Counted from the first letter of the stretch, positions 23,085 through 31,980 are shown. The stretch is 33,605 nt of DNA from Longimicrobiales bacterium (GCA_035764935.1 DASTYK010000144.1:1-33605), one strand, 5' to 3'. Translations and numbers: made by a program. Notes: generated from the letters alone by a model not told the origin.

Positions 23085-23112
23085 CAACCGGTCCGCCACA
23101 TCGTGTGTCAGA
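23085..23112 (+). promoter_or_regulatory. Candidate ECF promoter, CAACC-N17-GTCAGA
   Basis: CAACC (23085-23089) and GTCAGA (23107-23112) are separated by exactly 17 bases, giving the AAC-type -35 and GTC-type -10 elements usual for ECF sigma factors. The expected transcript would start about 15 bases before the sigma gene ATG at 23135. The same pattern with the same spacing precedes the related sigma gene at 29878. Confidence 0.5.
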
Positions 23113-23134
23113 GACCATGGAAGGACAGGCGCAA

Positions 23135-23698
23135 ATGAGCACAGGGTCCGGCGTGGACGAAAAGCTTCTGATACGACGTGTGCTGGATGGCGATGCGGGT
23201 GCGGAGCGCGAGCTGTACGACCAGCACGTGGATCGTGTGTACCGCCTCTGCCACCGCATGGCAAATGGCGATACGGACCTGGCGCAGGACTTCACACAGG
23301 AGGCGTTCGTCCGGGCGTTCGACCGACTGGCGGAATTCCGGGGCGAGGCCGCGCTCTCGACCTGGCTCCACGCGATCGCCGTCTCGGTCGCACTGAACGG
23401 GATGCGGAAGGTGAAGCGCCATCGCGAGCGGGAAACGGAGCTGGACGGCGTAGCGGAGATCGGCACCGTGACGAGACACGCAGAGCCGGACCTGAAGCAG
23501 CGCCTGCGCGGTGCGATCGACGCACTGCCCGAGCGATACAAGGTGGTGTTCGTGATGTACGACGTCGAAGGCTACACACACGAGGAGATCGGCCGCGTGC
23601 TCGACATGCCGGCCGGCACATCGAAGGCGCGGCTGTCCAGGGCGCGCGCGAAACTGCGCGAGGCGCTCGCCGAGTTCGCCGGGGAGTGGGCGACATGA
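23135..23698 (+). CDS. ECF-type RNA polymerase sigma factor (second; HEAT-repeat operon)
   Basis: 187 residues from the ATG at 23135, chosen because GGAAGGA lies nine bases upstream; an in-frame ATG at 23117 has no such site. Region 2 (DTDLAQDFTQEAFVRAFDRLAEFRGEAALSTWL) and region 4 (LPERYKVVFVMYDVEGYTHEEIG...AGTSKARLSRARAKL) are complete. It shares the pattern DVEGY-x-HEEI...AGTSK with the sigma factor at 29878, so the two are close paralogues. The stop codon overlaps the next start as ATGA (23695-23698), showing tight coupling to the putative anti-sigma gene. A matching promoter-like motif upstream suggests autoregulation. Confidence 0.93.
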   Translation: MSTGSGVDEKLLIRRVLDGDAGAERELYDQHVDRVYRLCHRMANGDTDLAQDFTQEAFVRAFDRLAEFRGEAALSTWLHAIAVSVALNGMRKVKRHRERETELDGVAEIGTVTRHAEPDLKQRLRGAIDALPERYKVVFVMYDVEGYTHEEIGRVLDMPAGTSKARLSRARAKLREALAEFAGEWAT

Positions 23699-24336
23699 CG
23701 AAGGACGACGAGAAGTTCACGGAATTTCTGCACGAGCTGCTCGAGGAGATGCCGGACGTGCCGGAGCCGCCGAGGGAAGCGATGTGGGCGCGCATCGAGG
23801 AAGCGCGCAGGGAGCGCAGGGCGCAGGCCTCGCTCTTCCGCCGACGCGGCCCGCTGCTCGGCTGGGGAATCGGCCTCGCGGCGATGCTCGCGCTGGGCAT
23901 CGGCCTCGGCCAGTTGCTGCCGCAGTCGGACGGCGATGCCGAGCCCGTCGCGCGCAGCACGCCAGCCCCGTCCATGAGCGATGCCGAGATGCTGCCGTAC
24001 CGGCTGGCGGCGCAGCAGCACATGACCCGCACCGAGGCACTGCTCACCGGCTATGTCCGCGACGTGCAGTCCGGGCGCACCCGTGAAGTCGCGAACTGGG
24101 CGCAGGACCTGTTGATCAACACCCGGCTGCTGCGCGATTCGCCCGCCGCGCGGGATCCGGAAACGGCGCGGCTGCTCGAAGACCTCGAGCTGCACCTCGC
24201 GCAGATCGCAAACCTGTCCGGCTCCGACGCTGAGGAGCTCGGCATGATTCAGCAGAGCATCGAACGGAACAACATGTTGCTCCGGCTGCGCGCCGCCACG
24301 GCGAGCGGTCCGGCGGCCGGAATCCAGGGAGAATAG
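23695..24336 (+). CDS. Putative membrane anti-sigma factor lacking a zinc motif
   Basis: 213 residues. The start overlaps the sigma stop by four bases. The N-terminal ~50 residues are acidic then basic (FTEFLHELLEEMPDVPEPPREAMWARIEEARRERR), and one transmembrane helix follows at about 53-75 (LLGWGIGLAAMLALGIGLGQLL). The remaining ~135 residues, probably outside the membrane, are helical and contain a conserved-looking segment (LINTRLLRDSPAARDPETARLLEDLELHLAQIANL). No H-x3-C-x2-C zinc motif is present, so if it binds the sigma factor it does so differently from the ZAS proteins at 11605 and 30447. The regulatory role is inferred from position and topology; the C-terminal segment resembles its counterpart in the 30447 protein (repeated helices with LLIxEQAL-like pattern). 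Confidence 0.8.
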   Translation: MTKDDEKFTEFLHELLEEMPDVPEPPREAMWARIEEARRERRAQASLFRRRGPLLGWGIGLAAMLALGIGLGQLLPQSDGDAEPVARSTPAPSMSDAEMLPYRLAAQQHMTRTEALLTGYVRDVQSGRTREVANWAQDLLINTRLLRDSPAARDPETARLLEDLELHLAQIANLSGSDAEELGMIQQSIERNNMLLRLRAATASGPAAGIQGE

Positions 24337-24338
24337 CC

Positions 24339-25850
24339 ATGCGCAGCACCCTTCTGTATACGACGTTCGCGCTCATTGTACCCGGCGCCGCGGGCGCCCA
24401 GGTCCAGGCGCCGCGCGCGCCCGCTGCTCCTGCACCGGTCGTGGAGGTCGAGGCCGTGGCATCGCCTGCACCGGTCGCGGACATCGAGGCCGTGGCATCG
24501 CCTGCACCGGTGATGCAGGTCGCGCTTGCGTTCGATGACGAAGGCGACCCGCAGCGTCGCATCCGCACGGCGGCGCAGCCGCTGCTGCTGCAGACGTGGT
24601 ACCCGCAGGACCCGGCGGACGCGACCTACCGTGCGGGGCGTGACGCGCTCATGCGGGGCGACCGTCGCGCGGCGGTGCGTCATTTCGACGAGATCCAGCG
24701 GCGCTGGCCGCGCTCGCAGTACGCGCCGCAGTCCTACTACTGGGAGGCGTTCGCGGGTTCGCGCGGGAATGCCAGCACCGATGAGCTGCGGCGTGCCCGC
24801 GAGGCGCTGAGCACGCTGCGCAGCCGGTACCCGGATGCGGACGGTCTGCGTGACGCGGACGCGCTGATGCAGACGATCAACGCGCAGCTCGCCGAGCGAG
24901 GCGATGTCCAGAGCAACGCGGCGGTGCGGCGTGCAGCGTCGACGGTCGCGACGCAGCAGGGCTGCAGCGAGGTCGACGACGAGAACGACACGCGCGTCGT
25001 GGCACTGAACGCTCTGCTGCAGATGGATTCCGAGAGCGCACTGCCGATCCTGACGCGGGTGCTGGAGCGGCGTGATGCGTGCTCGGCGCCGCTGCGCCGC
25101 CGTGCGGTCTTCCTGGTCTCGCAGAAGCACTCGCCCGAGACGGCGGACATCCTCGTCAACCTGGTACGCAACGACCCGGACCGGGAAGTGCGCGAGCAGG
25201 CGATCTTCTGGCTGTCGCAGGTGGACGGCGCCCGTGCGGTCGAGGCGCTGGAAGGCATCCTGCGCACATCGCGCGATGCCGCGCTGCAGGAGAAGGCGAT
25301 CTTCGCACTTTCACAGCACCAGAGCGCACGCTCCGCGGAGCTGCTCCGGGCGTACGCGATGCGCGGCGACGTGAACGAGGAGCTGCGGGCGCAGGCGATC
25401 TTCTGGCTCGGGCAGTCCGGAGGGCAGCACGCGTCGTTCCTGCGCGACATCTACGGCCGCGTGAACTCGGACGAGCTGAAGGAGAAGGTGATCTTCTCCA
25501 TCGCGCAGCAGCAGCAGAGCCAGGCGAACTCCGACTTCCTGATGAACATCGCGCTCGATCAGCGCGAGAGCCCGGAGATGCGCAAGCAGGCGCTCTTCTG
25601 GGCGAACCAGACCGGAGCGGTCGCGATGCGGCGGCTGGCCGAGCTGTACGATCGCACGGACGATCGCGAGCTGAAGGACCAGCTCATCTTCGCCTTCTCG
25701 CAGAACCGGGACCCGGCCGCGATCGAGAAGCTGATGGACATCGGCCGCAACGAGCGGGACGCGGAGCTGCGCCAGCAGGCGATCTTCTGGCTCGGCCAGT
25801 CCAGGGACCCGCGGGTCCAGCGGTTCCTGCTCGAGCTGATCAACAACTGA
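24339..25850 (+). CDS. Exported HEAT-repeat protein with N-terminal TPR-like region
   Basis: 503 residues, starting two bases after the previous stop. A short signal peptide (MRSTLLYTTFALIVPGAAGAQ) is followed by a Pro/Ala/Val-rich stretch with 12-residue repeats (EAVASPAPV). A TPR-like segment comes next (YRAGRDALMRGDRRAAVRHFDEI). From about residue 215 to the end are seven or eight HEAT-type repeats of 30-37 residues, marked by recurring R-x-QAIFWLGQS or KAIFALSQ helices. Such solenoids are protein-binding scaffolds. Export plus position downstream of a sigma/anti-sigma pair suggests a target or a sensor partner of that system. No catalytic motif was seen. Confidence 0.88.
   Translation: MRSTLLYTTFALIVPGAAGAQVQAPRAPAAPAPVVEVEAVASPAPVADIEAVASPAPVMQVALAFDDEGDPQRRIRTAAQPLLLQTWYPQDPADATYRAGRDALMRGDRRAAVRHFDEIQRRWPRSQYAPQSYYWEAFAGSRGNASTDELRRAREALSTLRSRYPDADGLRDADALMQTINAQLAERGDVQSNAAVRRAASTVATQQGCSEVDDENDTRVVALNALLQMDSESALPILTRVLERRDACSAPLRRRAVFLVSQKHSPETADILVNLVRNDPDREVREQAIFWLSQVDGARAVEALEGILRTSRDAALQEKAIFALSQHQSARSAELLRAYAMRGDVNEELRAQAIFWLGQSGGQHASFLRDIYGRVNSDELKEKVIFSIAQQQQSQANSDFLMNIALDQRESPEMRKQALFWANQTGAVAMRRLAELYDRTDDRELKDQLIFAFSQNRDPAAIEKLMDIGRNERDAELRQQAIFWLGQSRDPRVQRFLLELINN
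24429..24511 (+). repeat. In-frame 36-bp direct repeats within the HEAT-repeat gene
   Basis: Units starting CCTGCACCGGT occur at 24429, 24465 and 24501 (the last partial), 36 bp apart. They encode the repeated peptide PV-x-x-x-EAVASPA just after the signal peptide. This is a likely site of copy-number change without frameshift. Confidence 0.85.
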
Positions 25851-25907
25851 CCAACGGCGGTGCGCGGCCGGCCTGGCCGCGCACCCGCCACACTCACGGA
25901 GACAGCC

Positions 25908-26723
25908 ATGCGTATGCTCACTCCGACCGTGCTGGGCGCGGTCGCGCTGGCCGCTGCATTGCCCGTATCCGCCCAGTCTCTCGAGCAGCGCGTTTCGCGT
26001 GCGCCGCAGGACCGGACGCTCATCTTCGAGTTCAGGGCGAAGCCGGGCGTGTGTGGCGACGGCAACAGCATCATGCGGGTGAACGAGGATGAGGCGGTCG
26101 TCATCACGCGCAACGGACGGCAGATGATCGAGAGCGACAGGGTGTCGACGCGGAGTGGCGACTGCTGGACCGGTCCCGTACGGATCGAGATGCGGGGTGG
26201 CGCAGCGCCGACCGCCCTGCGCGCGCGCGTCGGCGCGACCGATCGGCCGCGCGACGCCGTCGATCTCGGCACGATCGAGCCGGGCGAGGCGGTCACGTTC
26301 CTGCTCGGTGCGGCAAGGCACGCGCGCAGTACCAAGGCGGCCGAGTCGGCGGTGTTCGCGACGACGCTGGCGGATGGCGTGGAGCCGTGGCGCGAGCTGC
26401 TGGGGCTCGCCCGCGCGGAGGACGCGTCGCGCAAGGCCCGGAAGAGTGCGGTCTTCTGGGTGGGCCAGGCTGTCGGCGAACGCGTCACCAAAGGCCTGGT
26501 GGAGCTGGTCGGCGACGACGACGTGGACATGGAAGCGCGCGAGACCGCCGTGTTCGCGCTCTCACAGCGATCGGATGCGGAGGCGGTGCCTGCACTGATC
26601 GAAATCGCGAAGTCTTCACCGCACCCGAAATTGCGGCGGAGCGCAGTCTTCTGGCTGGGGCAGTCGGAGGATCCGCGCGCGCTGGCGTGGTTCGAACAGG
26701 TGCTGCTCCAGAAATCGAATTGA
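25908..26723 (+). CDS. Exported HEAT-repeat protein, paralogue of the preceding gene
   Basis: 271 residues from the ATG at 25908 (GGAGA upstream), which begins a clear signal peptide (MRMLTPTVLGAVALAAALPVSAQS). Residues about 25-150 are a beta-rich domain with two cysteines (CGDGN and GDCWTG). The C-terminal ~110 residues hold three HEAT-type repeats using the same signature as the neighbour: SAVFWVGQ, TAVFALSQ and SAVFWLGQS. This is the fourth gene of the sigma/anti-sigma/HEAT/HEAT unit. The paired paralogues suggest an exported complex. No enzyme motif is visible. Confidence 0.87.
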   Translation: MRMLTPTVLGAVALAAALPVSAQSLEQRVSRAPQDRTLIFEFRAKPGVCGDGNSIMRVNEDEAVVITRNGRQMIESDRVSTRSGDCWTGPVRIEMRGGAAPTALRARVGATDRPRDAVDLGTIEPGEAVTFLLGAARHARSTKAAESAVFATTLADGVEPWRELLGLARAEDASRKARKSAVFWVGQAVGERVTKGLVELVGDDDVDMEARETAVFALSQRSDAEAVPALIEIAKSSPHPKLRRSAVFWLGQSEDPRALAWFEQVLLQKSN

Positions 26724-26727
26724 AGAA

Positions 26728-26760
26728 GCGCGGACGTCGCTGAGAGCGCGACGTCCGCGC
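26728..26760. terminator. Hairpin at the end of the HEAT-repeat operon
   Basis: GCGCGGACGTCGC (26728-26740) pairs perfectly over 13 bp with GCGACGTCCGCGC (26748-26760), loop TGAGAGC. It starts four bases after the stop codon and lies between convergent genes. No U-tract follows on either strand. Confidence 0.65.
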
Positions 26761-26781
26761 AGGCAGACTGCAGGTCAGTGC

Positions 26782-26812
26782 GGCGCGTCCGGTCATGCAG
26801 GCCGGAGGCGCC
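26782..26812. terminator. Hairpin at the end of the minus-strand M14 gene
   Basis: GGCGCGTCCGG (26782-26792) pairs with CCGGAGGCGCC (26802-26812) with one mismatch. It lies seven bases beyond the M14 stop codon on the minus strand. No U-tract is present. Confidence 0.45.
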
Positions 26813-26818
26813 GTCATG

Positions 26819-28414
26819 CTACCAGGGCTCGTGCATGCGCAGCACCGGCCAGACGCGCCAGTCGCCGGCCATGGCCTCGTCGAGCAGGTTCCAGTTCAGC
26901 ACGCCATCGTCGCTGCGAGGCTCGAGCAGCGCAAAGATGAGGCGGCCCAGCGGCTGGTCCGTTGCAACGATCCAGGTTCCCACCGGGATCGTGTGCTCGA
27001 CCGACTCGTAATGCCCTGTGACGGTGCGCTCGTGGTGCTGCTCGAATTCACGGTCGGAGACCCACGTCGAATCGATCGCGAAGCGCTCGACCCGTGCCGT
27101 GCGGGCTGTGGTCGACTGGTTCATCTCCACGCCATGCGCGTGCAGCAGGTCGACCAGCCCGGCCAGCTCTGCCGGGACCAGGTAGGCGTGCGGCACGCGC
27201 CCGGTCTCCGTGGGGCGGAACGTGCCGAACTCGGGCACGCGCTCGATCCGGCGCTCCGCGGTCCGCCGCAGCATGATCTCGCCCGTGTACGGATGTCGTT
27301 CCTCGACCACACCGCCCATCACCAGGTCGAGCGGCTCGGGCGCGCGCTCGAACTCCGCACGCAGCGCCAGCGTGGAGCCCGTCACGGACTCCGCGTCCGC
27401 GGCCACGACCATGCGCCGGACCTCGCCCGCATGTGCGTGTGCGAAGTCGAGCACCTCCACGAGGAAGCGTGATGTCGCAAGGATGCGATCGGCGAACGTC
27501 GCGTACGAGTACGCCTCGCTCAGGATGGCGAACCGGTTGCGCAGTCCGAGGTAGTTGTTGTTGAAGCGGGCGCGATGGTCGAACGTGTACCAGCCCTGAC
27601 CGGCGCCCGCGTCGTACAGGTTGCCGTAGTAGTAGTACTCCCAGCCGTGCTGCTCGCGGATGCGTTGCGTCACCGCTGGCAGCCACTGTTCCCGGAGGAA
27701 GCCGACGATCGTGGAGTCGGTGTTGGGGTGCAGCGGCGGTGCGTAGGTGAGATGGTAGCCGTGGCGCGTGCCGTTGGTGGTGTGCAGGTCGATACCGACA
27801 TGCGGATCGTACCGCTGCAGCAGCAGTGCGACGGCGCGCGCTTCCGGCGACTCCAGCTTCATGTGATCGCGGTTCAGGTCGTAGCCCTGCGCATTCGGCC
27901 GCTGTCCCATGCCGCCGATCGGGCCGTGCTGAAAGCGGCGGTTGTCCAGCCGGATGCGCTCGTTGCCGTCCGCGTTGTAGATGGGCGCGACCAGCAGCAC
28001 GAGCGAGTCGAGCCACTGCGTGTGCTGCCCCTGCGCGAGGTCGCGCAGCAGCATCAGCGCCGATTCCTTTCCTTCGACCTCTCCGCCGTGGATGTTTCCC
28101 TGGATGTACACGACGGTGCGACCGCTGGCGCGGATCGCATCGGGTGTCCACCGGTCCAGCCGTCCCACGATCGCGAGTGGCAGCGCGCGCCCTTCCATGG
28201 TGTAGCCGAAGGTATCGAGCTGGATCAGCGGCGTGCGTGCCGCGATGTCCTCGAGGAACGCCATGACATCGGCGTAGCGCGTGGTCTCGACGTGGTCGGT
28301 GCGCTCGGGGGTGGTGCGTGGCCAGGGCTGCTGTGCGTGGGCGGTATGCGCGCTGCCGAGCACGGCAAGCGCGAGGGCGAGGCATGCGACGAATCCGCGT
28401 CGGGAACGTCGCAT
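26819..28414 (-). CDS. Secreted M14-family zinc peptidase
   Basis: About 531 residues with a Sec signal peptide (MRRSRRGFVACLALALAVLGSAHTAHAQ). Zinc ligands are His109 and Glu112 (NIHGGEVEGKE) and His211 (IDLHTTNG). Other family positions are IYNADGNERIR, GYDLNRDHMKLE and a candidate catalytic Glu in ILSEAYSY. It hydrolyses peptides or peptide-like amides outside the cytoplasm. Unlike the M14 protein at 15946, it has the normal third histidine and no calcium-type loops, so the two are distant. The start at ATG 28414 fits the signal peptide; an in-frame GTG at 28447 would overlap msrB by 11 bases and is the alternative. It is third in a phzF-msrB-M14 operon. Confidence 0.9.
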   Translation of the reverse strand: MRRSRRGFVACLALALAVLGSAHTAHAQQPWPRTTPERTDHVETTRYADVMAFLEDIAARTPLIQLDTFGYTMEGRALPLAIVGRLDRWTPDAIRASGRTVVYIQGNIHGGEVEGKESALMLLRDLAQGQHTQWLDSLVLLVAPIYNADGNERIRLDNRRFQHGPIGGMGQRPNAQGYDLNRDHMKLESPEARAVALLLQRYDPHVGIDLHTTNGTRHGYHLTYAPPLHPNTDSTIVGFLREQWLPAVTQRIREQHGWEYYYYGNLYDAGAGQGWYTFDHRARFNNNYLGLRNRFAILSEAYSYATFADRILATSRFLVEVLDFAHAHAGEVRRMVVAADAESVTGSTLALRAEFERAPEPLDLVMGGVVEERHPYTGEIMLRRTAERRIERVPEFGTFRPTETGRVPHAYLVPAELAGLVDLLHAHGVEMNQSTTARTARVERFAIDSTWVSDREFEQHHERTVTGHYESVEHTIPVGTWIVATDQPLGRLIFALLEPRSDDGVLNWNLLDEAMAGDWRVWPVLRMHEPW

Positions 28415-28436
28415 GCCTGCGTGTGCCGGCGGTGTA

Positions 28437-28850
<414 letters not shown>

Positions 28851-28856
28851 GTGTCT

Positions 28857-29675
28857 TCACTCCTGATTCAGCAGTCCCGACGCGCTGTCGGCCAGCTCAC
28901 CGCGCAGCACGGTCAGTGCGGTGCCGCGCAGGTCGACGCGGTCTCCACGGATGCGTACCCCGACGAAGCCGCCGCGTGTCGATGCCTGGTAGCCGGTCAG
29001 CGTGGTGCGTTCGAGGCGATGCGCCCAGAACGGTCCGAGTGCGGTGTGCGCCGAGCCGGTGACCGGATCCTCGTTCACACCGACGCGCGGCGCGAAGAAG
29101 CGCGACACGAAGTCGCAGCGCGGGTCCTCGCTCACCGCCGTGACGATGATGCCGCGCGCCTCCACGCGGCGCAGCGCCTCGAGATCCGGCTCCAGCAGGC
29201 GCACCACTTCCTCGGAGCCGAGCTCGACCAGCAGGTCACTGCCATTGCTGCCGACCCACTCCGGCTCCGCCTTCAGCGCCGCCGCCAGGCCCGGAGGAGG
29301 GGGGATGCGGTGCGGCGGCTGGGCGGGAAAGTCCAGCACGATCGCATCGCCGTCGCGGCATGCGGTCAACAGCCCGCTCAGCGTGTGGAAGCGGGCGGGC
29401 GCGTCGGGGCGAAGCAGTCCGGTCTCGTACAGGATGTGGGCGGAGGCGAGCGTCGCATGGCCGCACAGGCTGACCTCGACCGCCGGGGTGAACCAGCGGA
29501 GCGACCAGTCGTCGCCGTGAGCGCGAACAAACGCGGTCTCCGACAAATTCATCTCTGCGGCGACCGCCTGCATCCAGCCGGGGTCGCGCTCGTGCTCGAG
29601 AACGCAGACGGCGGCGGGGTTGCCGGTGAACGCGCCACTCGCGAACGCATCCACCTGGTAGATCGGCTGGGCCAA
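28857..29675 (-). CDS. PhzF-family isomerase
   Basis: 272 residues, starting at a TTG with AGGAG seven bases upstream; the protein starts MAQPIYQVDAFAS, exactly as PhzF relatives do. The catalytic glutamate is Glu46 in NLSETAF. The other hallmarks are FTGNPAAVC, SLCGHATLASA and VNEDPVTGSAH. PhzF itself isomerises a dihydro-hydroxyanthranilate in phenazine synthesis, but no phenazine genes are nearby and most relatives act on unknown small molecules. It is the first gene of the phzF-msrB-M14 operon. Confidence 0.93.
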   Translation of the reverse strand: MAQPIYQVDAFASGAFTGNPAAVCVLEHERDPGWMQAVAAEMNLSETAFVRAHGDDWSLRWFTPAVEVSLCGHATLASAHILYETGLLRPDAPARFHTLSGLLTACRDGDAIVLDFPAQPPHRIPPPPGLAAALKAEPEWVGSNGSDLLVELGSEEVVRLLEPDLEALRRVEARGIIVTAVSEDPRCDFVSRFFAPRVGVNEDPVTGSAHTALGPFWAHRLERTTLTGYQASTRGGFVGVRIRGDRVDLRGTALTVLRGELADSASGLLNQE

Positions 29676-29824
29676 GTCGCGACTCCTGCTCCTGGGTCTC
29701 CCGGGAGGATCGGTTGGAAACGGCGGGACCGCAACCGGAGCAGCCAGGGCCGTCCGGGCCGTAGCAGCGCAGTGGTCTCACACGGAGGGGCCGCGAACGC
29801 CCTGGCAGCCGGTACACTGGGTTC

Positions 29825-29852
29825 CAACCCTTCCCGGCATTAGCCTGTCTTA
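29825..29852 (+). promoter_or_regulatory. Candidate ECF promoter, CAACC-N17-GTCTTA
   Basis: CAACC (29825-29829) and GTCTTA (29847-29852) are separated by 17 bases, identical in spacing to the motif before the sigma gene at 23135. Transcription would begin near 29858, leaving about 20 bases before the ATG at 29878 but only about five before the ATG at 29863. This favours 29878 as the sigma start. Confidence 0.5.
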
Positions 29853-29877
29853 TCCATCGAGCATGGCAACGGAAACG

Positions 29878-30438
29878 ATGCGCGTCATTCCTTCGCGAGC
29901 CGCCCCGGCCGAAACGGGCACCGAGCAGGACGACGTCCGCCGGGCTGCGGCGGGCGACGCCTCGGCGTTCGAGCGGCTGTACCGGGCGCATGCGGCGCGG
30001 ATCCACTCGCTGTGCCGGCGCATGGCGGGCCCGGAGGAGGCGGACGACCTGACGCAGGAGGTGTTCGTCCGGGCCTGGCGGAAGCTGGACAGCTTCCGGG
30101 GGGAGGCGGCGTTCGGCACCTGGCTCTTCCGGCTCGGGGTGAACGTGGTGCTGGCGCGGCGCGCGACCATGGGCAGCTACCGGGCGCGCTTCACGACGGA
30201 GGCGGACGCCGGGGCACCGGTCGAGGAACGGGGGCGCGCGGCCGTGCCGGTCGGATCACGGCTCGATCTCGAGCGGGCGATCGGCAAGCTGCCGGAAGGC
30301 GCGCGACGCGTGTTCGTGCTGCACGATGTCGAAGGCTACAAGCACGAGGAAATCGCCGAGATGCTGTCGATCACGGCGGGTACGTCGAAGTCCCAGTTGC
30401 ACCGCGCGCGCATGACACTGCGCGAGCACCTGACGTGA
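29878..30438 (+). CDS. ECF-type RNA polymerase sigma factor (third; DUF4097 operon)
   Basis: 186 residues from ATG 29878 (GGAA just upstream); ATG 29863 is an in-frame alternative adding MATET but would leave almost no leader if the promoter call is right. Region 2 (EEADDLTQEVFVRAWRKLDSFRGEAAFGTWLFRL) and region 4 (LPEGARRVFVLHDVEGYKHEEIAEML...AGTSKSQLHRARMTL) are intact. It closely resembles the sigma factor at 23135. It is followed eight bases later by its ZAS anti-sigma gene and two DUF4097 genes. Confidence 0.93.
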   Translation: MRVIPSRAAPAETGTEQDDVRRAAAGDASAFERLYRAHAARIHSLCRRMAGPEEADDLTQEVFVRAWRKLDSFRGEAAFGTWLFRLGVNVVLARRATMGSYRARFTTEADAGAPVEERGRAAVPVGSRLDLERAIGKLPEGARRVFVLHDVEGYKHEEIAEMLSITAGTSKSQLHRARMTLREHLT

Positions 30439-30446
30439 GGCGGAGC

Positions 30447-31118
30447 ATGAGCGACGCATACATGGACCGACTGTCGGAATACCTGGATGGCTCACTCGAC
30501 GCGGGTGAGCGCCAGGAGCTGGAGCAGCACCTCGCAGGCTGTGAACCGTGCCGCGCCACACTGGAGGAGCTGCGCAGCATCGTGGGCGAAGCGGGTGCGC
30601 TCCAACCCGTGGAGCCACTGACCGACCTCTGGCCGGGGATCGCCGCTCGCATCGAGAGCGAGCGCGAAGTCAGCCTGCCGCTGGCCGCGGGCGGCGCGCA
30701 ACGTCGCGGCGGCATGCGACGCCTGAGCTTCACGCTGCCGCAGCTCGCTGCCGCCGCGGTCGTCCTGGTGCTCGCGTCGGCGGGGAGCGTCTGGATGCTG
30801 ACCGGCGGCGAGCGGGCGGGACCCGCGAATCCGGGGGCGCCGGCGGGCGCGATCGTCCCGGTCTCGACGGCCACGCCGGACAGCGAGCTCGCCGAGCTGG
30901 AGGCCGCGCTCGCGGGCGGCGAGCGTCAGCTCGATCCGGCGACGGTCGCCGTGCTGCGTCGCAACCTGCTGATCATCGAACAGGCGCTCGTCGAATCGCG
31001 GACAGCACTGCAGGCCGACCCGGCAAATCCGTACCTGAGCCGGCACTACGAAAACACCCTGAACAAGAAGCGCGAGCTGCTGCTGCAGGCAGGCAGCATC
31101 GCGCGAGGCAGCACCTGA
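30447..31118 (+). CDS. ZAS-type transmembrane anti-sigma factor
   Basis: 223 residues. The zinc motif is H28-x3-C32-x2-C35 (EQHLAGCEPC), preceded by the usual opening (MDRLSEYLDGSLDAGERQELE). One transmembrane helix lies at about 97-118 (LAAAAVVLVLASAGSVWML). The external ~95 residues are helical, ending in RHYENTLNKKRELLLQAGSIA, with LDPATVAVLRRNLLIIEQALVESRTAL before it. The cytoplasmic zinc domain is expected to hold the sigma factor at 29878 and release it on a signal from outside. The gene starts eight bases after the sigma stop and ends one base before the next ATG. Confidence 0.92.
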   Translation: MSDAYMDRLSEYLDGSLDAGERQELEQHLAGCEPCRATLEELRSIVGEAGALQPVEPLTDLWPGIAARIESEREVSLPLAAGGAQRRGGMRRLSFTLPQLAAAAVVLVLASAGSVWMLTGGERAGPANPGAPAGAIVPVSTATPDSELAELEAALAGGERQLDPATVAVLRRNLLIIEQALVESRTALQADPANPYLSRHYENTLNKKRELLLQAGSIARGST

Positions 31119-31119
31119 C

Positions 31120-31980
31120 ATGCTCGCGCTACTGATGGCCGGCTCACTGCTCCTGGCGGTGCCGCAGGAACGAACGGACACGACGTTCCCGGCGAACGGC
31201 CTCCACAGGCTGATGGTGGAGAACCGCAACGGCGCCACGATTGTGCGCGGCTGGGACCGCGAGCAGGTGCGGATCCGTGCCGCCTCACGCCGGCAGGACC
31301 GCATCGACATCGAGGTCGATCGCGCGGAGGGCACCATCGGCGTGGAGACCGATCGTGGCCAGGACGTGCAGTACGAGATCGACGTCCCGGTCCGGATGGC
31401 GGTCGATATCGAGGGCACGAACCAGTCGGTGCGCGTGGAAAACATCATGGCGCCGATCGGCGTCGAGTCGGTGAATGGTGAGATCACCGTGCGCGGCGGG
31501 CGGCGGCAGGTGTCGCTGGAAACGGTGCAGGGGCGGATCACGCTGGAAGGTGCGGCCGGCAGCATCGATGTCTCGTCCACGAACAACGCGGTGCTGCTCC
31601 GCCGCAGCAGCGGCGAGATCAGCGTCGAAAGCGTGAACGGCGCGGTGACCCTCGAGGACATCCGCGCCACGCACCTCGACGCCAGCACAGTCAACGGCAC
31701 CGTCACCTTCAGTGGTACGCTCGCCCCGCAAGGCCGCTATTCCCTCGGCACGCACAACGGCACGATCGAGATGCGGGTGCCGCAGGGAAGCGACGCGACG
31801 TTCGTCGTATCGACGTTCAACGGGGAGTTCGAGGTGGACTTCCCGATCCAGGTGCGCGACCAGGACACGCGCGGTCAGTATCAGTTCCGGCTGGGCAGCG
31901 GCGCCGCACGCGTCGAGCTGGAATCGTTCAGCGGCAACGTGCGCGTACTGCGCGCACGCCAGGGTACCGGAGGACAATGA
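31120..31980 (+). CDS. Exported DUF4097-family beta-strand-repeat protein (first)
   Basis: 286 residues, one base after the anti-sigma stop. A short hydrophobic N-terminus (MLALLMAGSLLLAV) is the probable export signal. The rest consists of short repeated beta strands with the DUF4097 pattern: VENRNGATIVRGW, VESVNGEITVRGG, VETVQGRITLEGA-like units, SVESVNGAVTLED, ASTVNGTVTFSG and FNGEFEVDF. The repeats, about 20-25 residues each, suggest a right-handed beta-helix or solenoid. The function is unknown; DUF4097 proteins are often encoded with sigma/anti-sigma pairs. The C-terminus overlaps the next gene as ATGA. Confidence 0.88.
   Translation: MLALLMAGSLLLAVPQERTDTTFPANGLHRLMVENRNGATIVRGWDREQVRIRAASRRQDRIDIEVDRAEGTIGVETDRGQDVQYEIDVPVRMAVDIEGTNQSVRVENIMAPIGVESVNGEITVRGGRRQVSLETVQGRITLEGAAGSIDVSSTNNAVLLRRSSGEISVESVNGAVTLEDIRATHLDASTVNGTVTFSGTLAPQGRYSLGTHNGTIEMRVPQGSDATFVVSTFNGEFEVDFPIQVRDQDTRGQYQFRLGSGAARVELESFSGNVRVLRARQGTGGQ

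Noticed and set aside
28857-29675. Phenazine biosynthesis
   Set aside because: Only a PhzF-family gene is present; no other phz gene lies nearby, and PhzF homologues are widespread in non-producers.
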